64,000 nucleotides of DNA from Pseudoxanthomonas wuyuanensis (GTDB lineage Bacteria > Pseudomonadota > Gammaproteobacteria > Xanthomonadales > Xanthomonadaceae). The stretch is from NCBI RefSeq assembly GCF_900215535.1, contig NZ_OCND01000010.1, positions 62,001-126,000 of the forward strand, read 5' to 3'. Shown here one piece after another: positions 24,138 to 34,930 of this stretch. How positions within the stretch are numbered: the stretch's first letter is position 1; every line of letters starts with the position of its first letter. The notes beneath the pieces were generated by a model. The model had not been told where the DNA came from. It saw only the letters and a program-made list of their open reading frames with translations, and made no database searches. A program made the position numbers and the translations under genes.

Positions 24138-26366
24138 CTAGATTTCGAACCGGTATGCCAGCTTGACCAGCAACTGTTCGTTGTCGCGCAATTCGAAACT
24201 GTCGCGCAGCAGGCCGCTGATGTCGTCGCGCTGCCGCTCCAGTGCCGAACCGCCGCGCGCGTAGACCACGTACAGATACGACAGCGGCGCCAGTTCGTAG
24301 CGGTAGCGGATCTGGAAACCCAGCCGGGTCAGGTTGAAATCGTCGATGGCTTCGTCGCTGCGGACGGCGGCGCCGTCGGCCATCACCCGGTAGGCCTGGC
24401 GTTGCCGCGCGTCCACCGCCAGCGCCTGCAGCTTCACCCGCAGTTCCTGGCGGCTGCCGATGTTCCAGTTCATGCCGGCATTGATATGCCATTCGCGGCC
24501 GTCGAAGCTGCCGATCAGGTTGTCGTACTGCCACACCAGCCAGTCCGGCGTGCGATCGCCGTAGACGCCGCCGTAGACGCTGAAGGCATCGCTGATGAAG
24601 TACGTGGCCTGGTAGTCGAACGAATAGCCGACCTTGTCGCTGCCGGACAGCCCGCCGGTGATCAGTTCGGCTTCCAGCTCATGCGCCCAGTTGCCCTTGC
24701 GCGGGCGCTGGAACTCGTAATAGGCGTTCCAGCGCCATGGCACCTTCAACGAGCCATGGCCGCGGGTAAGCAGGTCGTCCACGCCGGCGCTGTTGATGTT
24801 GATCTGCGCGTACTCGTAGCTGCCGTTGCGCAGCCTGCCTTCGCGGCTCATGCGGAACTGATCGCTCAGGTGCTCGCCACGATTGTTGTGGTTGCTGCTG
24901 GCCCGCCAGCGCCATTCCTTGGAAGAGTAGCGCGAGGTTTGCGGCTGCTCGGCGAAGCGTTTGCGCACTTCCCAGTGCAGATAGTTGGTGCTGTTGCGCG
25001 ACAGGTAGCCGGCATCGTTGATCTGCAGGTCGTTGCCGAAATGCATGGCGATCCACTGCTGGCGCCAGCCGCGGTCCATTTCGTAATCGGCCCACAGCGT
25101 CGCTCCCAGATCGCTGTGGCGGTCCCCGGCCTCGTCGATGCGGCTGCCGAACACGCGGGTGCGCACGTTCCAGCGCGGCGTCGGCCGCCAGTTGTGGTCC
25201 ACGCCCAGCACGGTCGCTTCGCGATCGAAGTACGGGCGATCGACCTGGGTCAGCATCAGCCCCAGGTTCTGCTGGCTGAGGTCGCGCACCAGCCGCAGCG
25301 CGCGGAACGAGCGGCCGACTTCATCGGCCTCGTCGGCCATGAACAGGCCGTACTTGGTCTGGCCCAGGCTGCCGTTGATCTTGACCGCCGCGGTGATGTC
25401 GCCCGAGCCTTGGCCGTCGTCGGCCGGCCCGCCGATGCGGCGCGTGTACAGCAACTGGCTGTAGTCCGAGGGCGTGGTGTATTCGAACAGGCCCTGGTTC
25501 TCGGTGAAGAACGGGCGCTTGTCGCTGATGAAGGTTTCGGTGGCGCTGAAGTTGACCACCAGGTCGTCGCTTTCGACCTGGCCGAAATCGGGGTTGACCG
25601 TCGCGGTCATCTGGAACTGGCCGTTGGGCTTCCAGAACATGTCCACGCCGCCGTCGTAGTCGCTGCTGCCGCCGACGTTGTCGTACAGGCCGGAAACGTA
25701 CGGGGTAACGGCCAGCAGCGCCTGGCTGTACTGCGGCACTTCGATCCGGTTGAACTCGGACAGGAAGCGCGGGCGCTCATAGCTGGCGGCCGGCCAGGCC
25801 GAGCGCTCGCCGGTCGAGCCGATCACCCGGTCCAGATAGGCTTTCATCGTGCGGGTACCGCCGTTCGCCTTGCGCATCGGCGCGATGTACCAGGGAATCA
25901 GCATCTCCACCGACCAGCTGTCGGCGTCCTCGCTGACCGCATGCCGCCAGTTGCCGTCCCAGTCGTCGTTGAACTCGTTCTGGTTGGTGATCACCGCATC
26001 GGAGATGCCGCCGGTCGAGGACACGGTGAAGTTGTAGCCGGTGCGGCCATCGCCGTCGAAGTCGATCATCAGATTGACCCTATCGACCTGTTCGTCGAAA
26101 TCGCGCTGCACCCGCTGGCGGGTGCGCGGCACCGATGCTGGCTGCACATTCCTGAATGCGATGGCCAGACCATCCGGTGTCGCCAGAATCCAGGCCTCGG
26201 TCGGCTGCGAGGCGGGCGCTCCGGTCAGCGGCTGCACCTGGCGGAAATCGGTGATGTGCTGCGCGCCCTGCCATTCGGCCGGGTCGATGCGGCCATCGAC
26301 TTCGATCGCCAGAGCTGGCGCGGACAACGCCATCAGCATGGACAGACTCAAACGGGTGAAACGCAT
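24138..26366 (-). CDS. DUF5916 outer-membrane-type protein with CBM9-like N-terminal domain
   Basis: 742-residue exported protein. After a signal peptide (LSMLMALSAPALA) comes a carbohydrate-binding-9-like domain (VDGRIDPAEWQGAQH ... DSWSVEMLIPWYIA). A long C-terminal region rich in alternating aromatic/polar strands follows, typical of DUF5916 and suggesting a beta-barrel (SYEFDYQATYFISDAF-like strands). It ends NEQLLVKLAYRFEI, an aromatic C-terminus like outer-membrane barrels. Function unknown; some relatives sit with peptidases or polysaccharide genes, not seen here. I chose the ATG at 26366, which opens the signal peptide. Confidence 0.82.
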   Translation of the reverse strand: MRFTRLSLSMLMALSAPALAIEVDGRIDPAEWQGAQHITDFRQVQPLTGAPASQPTEAWILATPDGLAIAFRNVQPASVPRTRQRVQRDFDEQVDRVNLMIDFDGDGRTGYNFTVSSTGGISDAVITNQNEFNDDWDGNWRHAVSEDADSWSVEMLIPWYIAPMRKANGGTRTMKAYLDRVIGSTGERSAWPAASYERPRFLSEFNRIEVPQYSQALLAVTPYVSGLYDNVGGSSDYDGGVDMFWKPNGQFQMTATVNPDFGQVESDDLVVNFSATETFISDKRPFFTENQGLFEYTTPSDYSQLLYTRRIGGPADDGQGSGDITAAVKINGSLGQTKYGLFMADEADEVGRSFRALRLVRDLSQQNLGLMLTQVDRPYFDREATVLGVDHNWRPTPRWNVRTRVFGSRIDEAGDRHSDLGATLWADYEMDRGWRQQWIAMHFGNDLQINDAGYLSRNSTNYLHWEVRKRFAEQPQTSRYSSKEWRWRASSNHNNRGEHLSDQFRMSREGRLRNGSYEYAQININSAGVDDLLTRGHGSLKVPWRWNAYYEFQRPRKGNWAHELEAELITGGLSGSDKVGYSFDYQATYFISDAFSVYGGVYGDRTPDWLVWQYDNLIGSFDGREWHINAGMNWNIGSRQELRVKLQALAVDARQRQAYRVMADGAAVRSDEAIDDFNLTRLGFQIRYRYELAPLSYLYVVYARGGSALERQRDDISGLLRDSFELRDNEQLLVKLAYRFEI

Positions 26367-26809
26367 CGGTGGATTTTTCCCTTCCGGGCTCGTGCCCCTG
26401 GCTGCGCACACTACCGCCCGCACCGGGATTCACCGACTGGCGTTAGTCATGGCAACCTTTTGCTCCCTGGCCGCATCCGACCCGGCGTACCGCCGCGCGG
26501 TCGGGGTTGGTTCTCTAGTTACTCCGGGGATATCGGCTTCGGTAAGAGTCGCCGTCCGGCAAGGTGGGGTCGCTCCGCCCTCCTGACGACGTCGTGTCTT
26601 TACGTCGGGCCGCAGGCTCGTTCCGCTTCGCGGCCCGAACCGGCCCGGCGCAGCGCGCCGGGCGTTCGCCAAGGCGCGCGGCAGTGCCGCGCCAACCGCC
26701 TTGGCTCACCCATGGCCTGCCCTCCGCACCCCACCCTGCCGGTCGTCGCCTTGCGCGATGTGGCAGGCCGCGGCTTCGGAAGGCCTTTCTTCGAGCGTGG
26801 GAGAAGCGC
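26367..26809. other. 443-bp gene-free gap holding a dispersed repeat
   Basis: Lies between the SET gene (upstream) and the DUF5916 gene (downstream), both leftward. It holds a repeat shared with the 52.5-kb region and presumably the DUF5916 promoter. Open frames here (for example one containing DVKTRRRQEGGA on the minus strand) are the translated repeat and have no start context I would defend. Confidence 0.6.
26529..26797. repeat. Dispersed repeat, copy A (interrupted form)
   Basis: Similar to copy B at 52534-52716. A 44-bp block (26572-26615) is identical to 52578-52621. A second block (26710-26797) is close to 52627-52716. Between the two blocks copy A carries about 95 bp absent from copy B, including a GC-rich CCGGCCCGGCGCAGCGCGCC tract, so one copy gained or lost an internal segment. 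Confidence 0.75.
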
Positions 26810-27277
26810 CTATTTCTTCGGCTGCAGCATGGTCCCTGTGCACTTCTTGCTGCCGCAGCGGCATTCCCAGACCTTTTTCAGCCGCGCGGTGTGCGGTTCG
26901 CTCAGGGTGATGCCGTAGTTGTAGGTCAGTTCCTCGCCCGGCTTGATGTTGCGGATCGCCTCGATGAAGACCTTGTCCTTCTTGCGGTTCTTGCCGTCGT
27001 GTTCCTCGATGACCGCTTCGCAGTTGGGATCGCAGCTGTGGTTGATCCAGCGCGCCTTGTTGCCCTTGTGGTTGGCGTCGATGACATAGTCGTCATTGAG
27101 CGTGAACAGGAAGGTGTGCCCGGATTCGACATCGCCGGTGTCGTCCCGATCCACTTCCTCATGGGTACGGCGCTTGCCCTTGTATTCGACGACGCGCTCG
27201 CCCTTCTTGATCGGTGCGATGGCGAAAACGCCATTGCCATGGATGTCGGACTTGCGGGCTTCGATCTTGCGGGGCAT
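26810..27277 (-). CDS. SET-domain protein-lysine methyltransferase (bacterial)
   Basis: 155-residue protein with a complete small SET domain, the S-adenosylmethionine-dependent lysine methyltransferase fold best known from eukaryotic histone enzymes. Motifs: SDIHGNGVFA (10-19), RWINHSCDPNCEA (76-88, the pseudoknot NHS motif), GEELTYNYG (114-122, catalytic Tyr) and a post-SET-like zinc triad in ECRCGSKKCTGT (Cys 139, 141, 146). Nothing else is attached. Bacterial SET proteins occur in pathogens as secreted effectors and in free-living lineages with unknown targets. No signal peptide or effector context is visible, so it is likely cytoplasmic; the lysine-rich HU in this window is one conceivable target. 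I chose the ATG at 27277. Confidence 0.88.
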   Translation of the reverse strand: MPRKIEARKSDIHGNGVFAIAPIKKGERVVEYKGKRRTHEEVDRDDTGDVESGHTFLFTLNDDYVIDANHKGNKARWINHSCDPNCEAVIEEHDGKNRKKDKVFIEAIRNIKPGEELTYNYGITLSEPHTARLKKVWECRCGSKKCTGTMLQPKK

Positions 27278-27471
27278 AGGTGGGCCGTGAGGGTGAACGA
27301 GCGACGATTCTCGCTCATGCGGGCCGATCCCCCAAGCCCTGCGGCAACGATTGCGCCGGGGCCAAGGCATGACCGCAGCCATGATGACCAACGGCAGGGG
27401 CGACCGGAAAGCTGTCCTGTGCGGCCGCGGCGGCGCGTTTGCTACTCCGTTTCCCATCGAGCGAACGCGCC

Positions 27472-28008
27472 ATGCCCTACCGGTTTCCCGTTTCCGCGGC
27501 CCTCCTGGCCGCAGCGCTGACTGCCTGCCAGCCGGCCACCCAGCACACGCCCGTCGCCGACGCAGGCGCGAATCCGATCGCGCGCGGCGAGTATCTGGTC
27601 CGCACCGCCGGTTGCAACGACTGCCATACCGCCGGCTACATCGAGAGCCAGGGCGAGATGGACACCGCGCAATGGCTGACCGGCTCGCCAATGGGTTACC
27701 ACGGGCCGTGGGGAACGACCTACGCGTCCAACCTGCGCCTGCGGCTGCAAGAGATGGACGAGGCGCAGTGGCTGGAATACAGCGCGCACCTGCGCACCCG
27801 GCCGATCATGCCGGACTTCTCGCTGCGCGCGATGACTGCCGAAGACCGCCGGGCGATCTACCGCTTCGTGCGCTCGCTTGGCCCGGCTGGAGTCGCCGCG
27901 CCGGCCGCCCTGCCGCCCGGACAGACTCCTCCGGCGCCGTATTTCGGGCTGGTGCTGCCGCCCGAAGCGCCCACAGGCCCTGCTGCAGCGGCCGTCCCGG
28001 CAAACTGA
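27472..28008 (+). CDS. Monohaem cytochrome c lipoprotein
   Basis: 178-residue exported cytochrome. The signal sequence ends with an LTAC lipobox (AALLAAALTAC). RTAGCNDCHTAGY carries the CxxCH haem-attachment site at about residues 48-52. RPIMPDFSLRAMTAEDRRAIYRFVRSLG contains a likely axial methionine and the usual C-terminal helix of class I cytochromes. An electron carrier in the periplasm; partner unknown. I chose the ATG at 27472. It is followed by the SufR operator region 28 bp downstream. Confidence 0.82.
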   Translation: MPYRFPVSAALLAAALTACQPATQHTPVADAGANPIARGEYLVRTAGCNDCHTAGYIESQGEMDTAQWLTGSPMGYHGPWGTTYASNLRLRLQEMDEAQWLEYSAHLRTRPIMPDFSLRAMTAEDRRAIYRFVRSLGPAGVAAPAALPPGQTPPAPYFGLVLPPEAPTGPAAAAVPAN

Positions 28009-28019
28009 ACCAGCCCGGC

Positions 28020-28061
28020 TTGGCCGCGGCGGAGCAAAAGCGTACAATTTCGGTACGTTTT
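28020..28061 (+). promoter_or_regulatory. suf promoter with overlapping inverted-repeat operator
   Basis: A -35-like TTGGCC (28020-28025) and a -10-like TACAAT (28043-28048), 17 bp apart. Around the -10 lies an inverted repeat: AAAAGCGTAC (28036-28045), 7-bp spacer AATTTCG, GTACGTTTT (28053-28061). A dyad over the -10 of an Rrf2 regulator gene is where autorepression would act, so this is the probable SufR binding site. The assignment is inferred from position and symmetry. Confidence 0.6.
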
Positions 28062-28078
28062 AGGAGCCCGCCCCGGCC

Positions 28079-28537
28079 ATGCTTCGCGTCACCAAGCTCA
28101 CCGACTACGCCACCGTTGTCCTGACCGTGCTCGCCGCACGGCCCGGCGAGGTGCTGAGCGCGGCCGATCTGGCCGAACAATCCGGCCTGGAGCCGCCCAC
28201 CGTCAGCAAACTGCTCAAGCCGCTGGCCCAGGCCGGCCTGGTCGAAGGCCTGCGCGGCGTCCACGGCGGCTACCGGCTGGCCCGCCCCGCGGCCGGCATC
28301 AGCCTGATTGAAATCGTCGAGGCGATGGAAGGCCCGCTGGCGATGACCGAATGCAGCCAGCACGACGGCCATTGCGGCATCGCCCACCAGTGCGGCGTGC
28401 GCACCAACTGGCGGCTGATCAACGACGTGGTCGCCGACGCCCTGCGCGGCGTGACCCTGGCGCAGATGCTGCAGCCCCCACCCCACACCGACGACACGCG
28501 GCGGCGCCCCATCGCCGTGCGCGTCGCCACCCGCTGA
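28079..28537 (+). CDS. Rrf2-family Fe-S regulator of the suf operon
   Basis: 152-residue winged-helix regulator of the Rrf2/IscR family, annotated in related genomes as the SUF system regulator. It has a helix-turn-helix region (SAADLAEQSGLEPPTVSKLLK), the wing (GVHGGYRLARP) and three cysteines at 92, 99 and 105 (ECSQHDGHCGIAHQC) that would hold a [2Fe-2S] cluster. By analogy with IscR, cluster occupancy would signal Fe-S sufficiency and control the operon. It is the first gene of the operon; sufB follows after 16 bp, and an inverted-repeat operator overlaps its promoter. Confidence 0.9.
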   Translation: MLRVTKLTDYATVVLTVLAARPGEVLSAADLAEQSGLEPPTVSKLLKPLAQAGLVEGLRGVHGGYRLARPAAGISLIEIVEAMEGPLAMTECSQHDGHCGIAHQCGVRTNWRLINDVVADALRGVTLAQMLQPPPHTDDTRRRPIAVRVATR

Positions 28538-28553
28538 ACCGTAGGCAGCCCTG

Positions 28554-30016
<1,463 letters not shown>

Positions 30017-30020
<4 letters not shown>

Positions 30021-30427
30021 AGAAGAGAACGCTACTGACACTCTGCCTGTTGCTGGGCACCGCACTGCCCGCCTTTGCGCAGAGCCGCTGCAATCCCAGC
30101 GGCAACCAGGGGGAACTCAACGCCTGCGCGGCGCAGGAACTGGCACAGGCTGATGCCGCGTTGAACGCGGTATATCGGCAGGTGCTGGCCAAGCACGCCG
30201 GCGAAAGCGTCGCCCTGGAGAAAATAAAGGCTGCGCAGCGGCTGTGGATCCAACTGCGCGATGCGGATCTGGACGCTCGCTATCCGGTAGGCGACGACGA
30301 AAATCCGCGCGTGCTGTATGGCTCGATGTACCCGATGCTGTATGCCCTTGAGAAGGCCGCGCTCACCGAAACCCGCACGGCCTATCTGCGCAAGCAATTC
30401 CTCGAACGCAGCGAATACGACCTCTGA
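30017..30427 (+). CDS. LprI/DUF1311-type secreted protein inside the suf operon
   Basis: 136-residue exported protein: signal peptide [15 protein letters not shown], then the DUF1311/LprI pattern [30 protein letters not shown] (two cysteines, a conserved ADxxLNxxY segment). The C-terminal helix is [20 protein letters not shown]. LprI in mycobacteria inhibits lysozyme; most DUF1311 proteins have no proven role. Its ATG overlaps the sufB stop and sufC starts 45 bp after it, so it is embedded in a cytoplasmic Fe-S assembly operon although it should be periplasmic. This may be a recent insertion without disruption, since both flanking suf genes are intact. Confidence 0.85.
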
Positions 30428-30471
30428 ACCTCGCTGCCTCCGTGCCCCTCTCTGACAAGACGATGATCGCA

Positions 30472-31236
<765 letters not shown>

Positions 31237-31265
31237 GCTCCACCATCGCCCGCGGCCCTTCCTGC

Positions 31266-31364
31266 CGTCATTCCGGCGCACGCCGGGAACCGGCGATATC
31301 GCCCGCCGGATTTCCGGTGCGGGAGCAGCAAAGGCACTGGGTCCCGGCGTGCGCCGGGATGACG
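31266..31364. repeat. Inverted-repeat element between sufC and sufD
   Basis: Two 26-bp arms (31266-31291 and 31339-31364) are inverted copies with two mismatches, built on CGTCATYCCGGCGCACGCCG, and enclose 47 bp. No T tract follows, so it is not an ordinary terminator. The size and symmetry suggest a miniature mobile or REP-type element inserted into the operon. Confidence 0.75.
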
Positions 31365-31387
31365 AGCATCTTGGCTTCCGATTACCG

Positions 31388-32650
31388 ATGAGCACTCTTC
31401 TCGACGCTTTCTCCAGCGCCTTCCACGGCGATGCCGCTCGACGCGCAGTGCTGGATGAAGTCCTGCGCGACGGTCTGCCCGGCCCGCGCACCGAAGCCTG
31501 GAAATACACCTCGCTGCGCGCGCTGGAGCGGCGGGCGTTCGCGCCGGTCGAAGCCGTGCCCGACGTCGACCCGCAGCTGCTGGATGCGATTCCGGCGCCG
31601 CGGCTGGTATTCGTCAACGGCCGCTACTCGCAGGCGCTGTCGCGCAGCGACGCACTGCCAGCCGGGGTCAGTGTGCAGCTGCTGTCCGAAGCGCTGGCCG
31701 GCGGCGGCGAAAGCGCGCGCTTTCTGGCCCGCCGTTTCGAGCGCAGCGACGAGATCTTCGCCCGTCTCAATGCCGCGCTGGCCGATGAAGGCCTGCTGCT
31801 GCGCGCCGAAGCCGGCGCGGTCGCCGAAACGCCGGTGCACCTGGTCTTCATCGGCGCGGCGGATGGCGCCGACCGCGCCTGGCATCTGCGCCACCGCATC
31901 GAACTGCGCCAGGACGCGCAGCTGACCCTGGTCGAACATCACTTCGCCAGCGGCGACCATGCCCACTTCATCAACGCGCTGAGCCATGTGCACCTTGCCC
32001 GCGGCGCACAGCTGACCCACGCGCGCGTGCAGGACGAAGGCGAACGCGCGACCGCGTTGCTGCGCACCGATGCGGTACTGGCGCGCGATGCCGGCTATCG
32101 CCGGCTGGATCTGGAACTGGGCGCGGCGCTGTCGCGGCATGAACTGAATGTGCGGCTGGAAGGCGACAATGCCCGCCTGGCTGCCAGCGGCGTGCTGCTG
32201 GCGGACGCACGGCGGCACATCGACACCCGCCTGGGCATCGACCATATCGCCCGCGACACCGCCTGCGAGCTGACCTGGCGCGGCCTGGGCAGCGGGCGCG
32301 GGCGGGTGGTCTTCCACGGCGGCATCCTGATCCGCGAAGGCGCCGACGGCAGCGATGCGATGCTGTCGAACAAGAATCTGCTGCTGTCGGACAACGCGGA
32401 AATCGACACCCAACCGGTGCTCGAGATCCACGCCGACGAGGTCAAGGCCGCACACGGCGCCACCGTCGGCCAGTTGGACGCCAACGCGCTGTTCTACCTG
32501 CGTTCGCGCGGCCTGTCCGAAAGCGATGCGCAGCGTTTGCTGACCGCCGCGTTCTGTCGCGAACCATTGTCGGTGATGACGCGGCCGGAGCTGGCGGCAC
32601 TGTTGGCCGCGCAACTGGACAAGGCGCTGGCAAGGTCGGGGTTGGCATGA
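31388..32650 (+). CDS. sufD: Fe-S scaffold subunit SufD
   Basis: 420-residue partner of SufB. It has the family opening GPRTEAWKYTSLRALERRAF and the C-terminal core LLSDNAEIDTQPVLEIHADE followed by KAAHGATVGQLD; the histidine there corresponds to the conserved SufD interface histidine. FYLRSRGLSESDAQRLL follows. I chose the ATG at 31388 (MSTLLDAFSSAF); in-frame codons upstream fall inside the repeat. The stop overlaps the sufS start (ATGA). Confidence 0.95.
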   Translation: MSTLLDAFSSAFHGDAARRAVLDEVLRDGLPGPRTEAWKYTSLRALERRAFAPVEAVPDVDPQLLDAIPAPRLVFVNGRYSQALSRSDALPAGVSVQLLSEALAGGGESARFLARRFERSDEIFARLNAALADEGLLLRAEAGAVAETPVHLVFIGAADGADRAWHLRHRIELRQDAQLTLVEHHFASGDHAHFINALSHVHLARGAQLTHARVQDEGERATALLRTDAVLARDAGYRRLDLELGAALSRHELNVRLEGDNARLAASGVLLADARRHIDTRLGIDHIARDTACELTWRGLGSGRGRVVFHGGILIREGADGSDAMLSNKNLLLSDNAEIDTQPVLEIHADEVKAAHGATVGQLDANALFYLRSRGLSESDAQRLLTAAFCREPLSVMTRPELAALLAAQLDKALARSGLA

Positions 32651-33903
32651 CCGAGACCGCCGCAAGCCATCGAAAACCATCGCCAACGCCGGTCGACTGG
32701 GCCGCTGTCCGCGCCGATTTCCCGCTGTTGACCCGGCAGGTGCAGGGCAAGCCGCTGATCTACCTGGACAGCGCCAACACCGGCCAGAAACCGGCCGCGG
32801 TGATCGAGGCGGTCGACGATTTCTATCGCGCCCACAACGCCAACGTCAGCCGCGCCGTGCATACCCTCGGCACCGAGGCGACCGAGGCCTATGAAGGCGC
32901 GCGCCGAAAGCTGGCACGGTTCCTCAATGTGCGCGGCGACGATCTGGTGCTGTGCAGCGGCACCACCTTCGCTATCAACCTGGTGGCGTATTCGTGGGCG
33001 CTGCCGCGGCTCAAGCCTGGCGATACGATCCTGGTTTCGCGGATGGAACACCACGCCAATATCGTGCCGTGGCAGTTGGTCGCCCAGCGCACCGGCGCGG
33101 TCGTACGCGTGGCCGAAATCGCGCCGGACGGCTCGCTGGATCCGGACGCGCTGCGCGCGGCGATGACGCCGGATGTGAAACTGCTGGCCGTTACCCACGT
33201 TTCCAACGTATTGGGTACGGTCAACCCGGTCCGCGAAATCTGCCGCGAAGCGCGCAAGCGCGGCATCGTCACCGTCGTCGACGGCTCGCAGGCGGTGCCG
33301 CACCGCAAGGTCGATATCGCCGCCATCGGCTGCGACTTCTATGCGCTGACCGGACACAAGATGTGCGGCCCGACCGGCACCGGCGCGCTGTGGGCGCGGC
33401 GCGAGCACCTGCAGGCGATGCCGCCGTTCATCGGCGGCGGCGAGATGATCAAGGAAGTCAGTTTCGACGGCACCGTCTTCAACGATGCCCCGCACAAGTT
33501 CGAAGCGGGCACGCCCAACATCGCCGGCTTCATCGGCCTGGGCGCCGCGGTGGATTACCTTGATGCCATCGGCATGGCGCATATCGAGGCGCGCGAAGCC
33601 GAACTGCTGGCGCATGCCACCGAAGAGCTGGACAGGATCGAAGGCCTGCGCATCTTCGGCCGCGCGCCGGAAAAGGCGGCAGTGATCTCGTTCCTGGTCG
33701 AAGGCGCGCATGCGCACGACCTGGCCACGCTGCTGGATCTGGAAGGCGTGGCGATCCGCTCCGGCCAGCACTGCGCGCATCCGTTGCTGCAGTTCTTCGG
33801 CGTGGCCGCCACCTGCCGCATGTCGCTGGCGTTCTACAACACCCACGAGGAAATAGAGAAGTTCGTGGCGGCGCTGAAGAAAGCCCGCAGCCTGCTGGCC
33901 TGA
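32647..33903 (+). CDS. sufS: Cysteine desulfurase SufS
   Basis: 418-residue PLP enzyme that removes sulfur from cysteine for Fe-S assembly. The PLP lysine is K238 (ALTGHKMCGPTG). The persulfide cysteine is C376 in RSGQHCAHPLL, a group II (SufS-type) loop. The usual sulfur acceptor SufE or SufU is not encoded in the window, so it must lie elsewhere or be replaced. The gene ends the intact suf cluster and a REP-like repeat follows. Confidence 0.96.
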   Translation: MTETAASHRKPSPTPVDWAAVRADFPLLTRQVQGKPLIYLDSANTGQKPAAVIEAVDDFYRAHNANVSRAVHTLGTEATEAYEGARRKLARFLNVRGDDLVLCSGTTFAINLVAYSWALPRLKPGDTILVSRMEHHANIVPWQLVAQRTGAVVRVAEIAPDGSLDPDALRAAMTPDVKLLAVTHVSNVLGTVNPVREICREARKRGIVTVVDGSQAVPHRKVDIAAIGCDFYALTGHKMCGPTGTGALWARREHLQAMPPFIGGGEMIKEVSFDGTVFNDAPHKFEAGTPNIAGFIGLGAAVDYLDAIGMAHIEAREAELLAHATEELDRIEGLRIFGRAPEKAAVISFLVEGAHAHDLATLLDLEGVAIRSGQHCAHPLLQFFGVAATCRMSLAFYNTHEEIEKFVAALKKARSLLA

Positions 33904-33916
33904 GCCCCCTGTACTT

Positions 33917-33981
33917 GTAGGAGCGGCGCGAGTCGCGATGAAGCTCTACTGGTAAAGCCCTCGCGACTTACGTCGCTCCTG
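33917..33981. repeat. REP-like palindrome pair downstream of sufS
   Basis: GTAGGAGCGGCGCGAGTCGCGA (first 20 bases from 33917) and an inverted partner TCGCGACTTACGTCGCTCC near 33961 enclose GATGAAGCTCTACTGGTAAAG-like sequence. The same interior (GATGAAGCTCTACYGGTAA) occurs in the copy at 60014. Confidence 0.75.
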
Positions 33982-34014
33982 CCGGAAGACGGTTCTTTCC
34001 GTAAAATCCCCGCC

Positions 34015-34554
34015 ATGGATACCCTCACCTTCCGTTCCGCAACCCTCGCCGATATCCCCGCCCTGGTCGAACTGGTCACTTCCGCCTATCGCGGCGATGC
34101 CAGCCGTCAGGGCTGGACCACCGAGGCCGATTTGCTCGACGGCCAGCGCATCGACCCCGAGGTGCTGCGGCAGGATCTGCTGCGCCCGCGCAGCCGGGTG
34201 CTGCTGGCCCTTTCCGGCGACCGCCTGCTGGCCTGCGTGCATGTGGCCGAGGAGAACGGCGCCGGCTACCTGGGCATGTTTTCGGTGCGGCCGGACGCGC
34301 AGGGCAGCGGCGTCGGCAAGCGGTTGATGGTCGAAGCCGAGCGCTATGCGCGCGAGGAGCTCGGCCTGCCGGCAATGCGGATGACCGTCATCGACCTGCG
34401 CGAAGAGCTGATCGCCTTCTACGAACGCCGCGGCTACCGGCGCACCGGCATCAAGAAACCGTTCCCGTACGGCGACGAGCGTTATGGCATCCCCAAGCGC
34501 GACGATCTGCGCTTCGAAATCCTCGAAAAGGCGCTGCCGGGAGCCGCCGCATGA
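34015..34554 (+). CDS. GNAT-family N-acetyltransferase
   Basis: 179-residue acetyltransferase. The acetyl-CoA-binding stretch is MFSVRPDAQGSGVGKRLMVEAE (the QGSGVGK loop). The C-terminal IAFYERRGYRRTGIKKPFPY is typical of GNAT enzymes that modify small molecules or protein N-termini. A TAAAAT -10-like box lies about 10 bp upstream of the ATG, so it has its own promoter after sufS. Its stop overlaps the Rieske gene. Substrate unknown. Confidence 0.87.
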   Translation: MDTLTFRSATLADIPALVELVTSAYRGDASRQGWTTEADLLDGQRIDPEVLRQDLLRPRSRVLLALSGDRLLACVHVAEENGAGYLGMFSVRPDAQGSGVGKRLMVEAERYAREELGLPAMRMTVIDLREELIAFYERRGYRRTGIKKPFPYGDERYGIPKRDDLRFEILEKALPGAAA

Positions 34555-34883
34555 GCCAGAACTGGACCTTCGTCTGTGCCACCGGCGAGCTGCTGCCCGG
34601 CGAAATGAAATCCGTCTTCGACGAAGTCACCGCCGTGCCGATCCTGGTGTTCAACTACGACGGCGACTTCTACGCGCTGGAAGATCGCTGCAGCCATGAA
34701 GAGTTCGAGCTGTCCTCCGGAGTGTTCGATGCCGGCGAGGCCACCATCGAATGCGTGCTGCACGGCGCCAGGTTCGACATCCGCGATGGCCGCGCCCTGT
34801 GCGCACCGGCCTATTCGCCGGTCCGCAAGTTCCCGGTCAAGCTGGAACATGGCGGCATCTGGACCCGCGACGATCGCGATTGA
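34551..34883 (+). CDS. Rieske [2Fe-2S] ferredoxin
   Basis: 110-residue soluble Rieske protein. The cluster ligands are CxH (DRCSHEEFEL) and CxxH (IECVLHGARFDI), 18 residues apart, with no signal or membrane anchor, so it is a cytoplasmic ferredoxin like those serving non-haem oxygenases. It is translationally coupled to the GNAT gene (ATGA). Small Rieske ferredoxins often occur at the ends of suf clusters. No oxygenase partner lies nearby. Confidence 0.88.
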   Translation: MSQNWTFVCATGELLPGEMKSVFDEVTAVPILVFNYDGDFYALEDRCSHEEFELSSGVFDAGEATIECVLHGARFDIRDGRALCAPAYSPVRKFPVKLEHGGIWTRDDRD

Positions 34884-34930
34884 GCCGGCCTTGCCGATTC
34901 TGTCAAATGTTAATTAATTGCATTTGGCAC

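Noticed and set aside
26430..26709. Small minus-strand frames with DVKTRRRQEGGA
   Set aside because: They are translations of the dispersed repeat; the second copy at 52.5 kb is frameshifted relative to possible starts, and no ribosome site is visible.
24003..26918. 971-codon open frame antisense to the DUF5916 gene
   Set aside because: Shadow of a high-GC gene; no motif, and it crosses into the DUF1439 gene and repeat.
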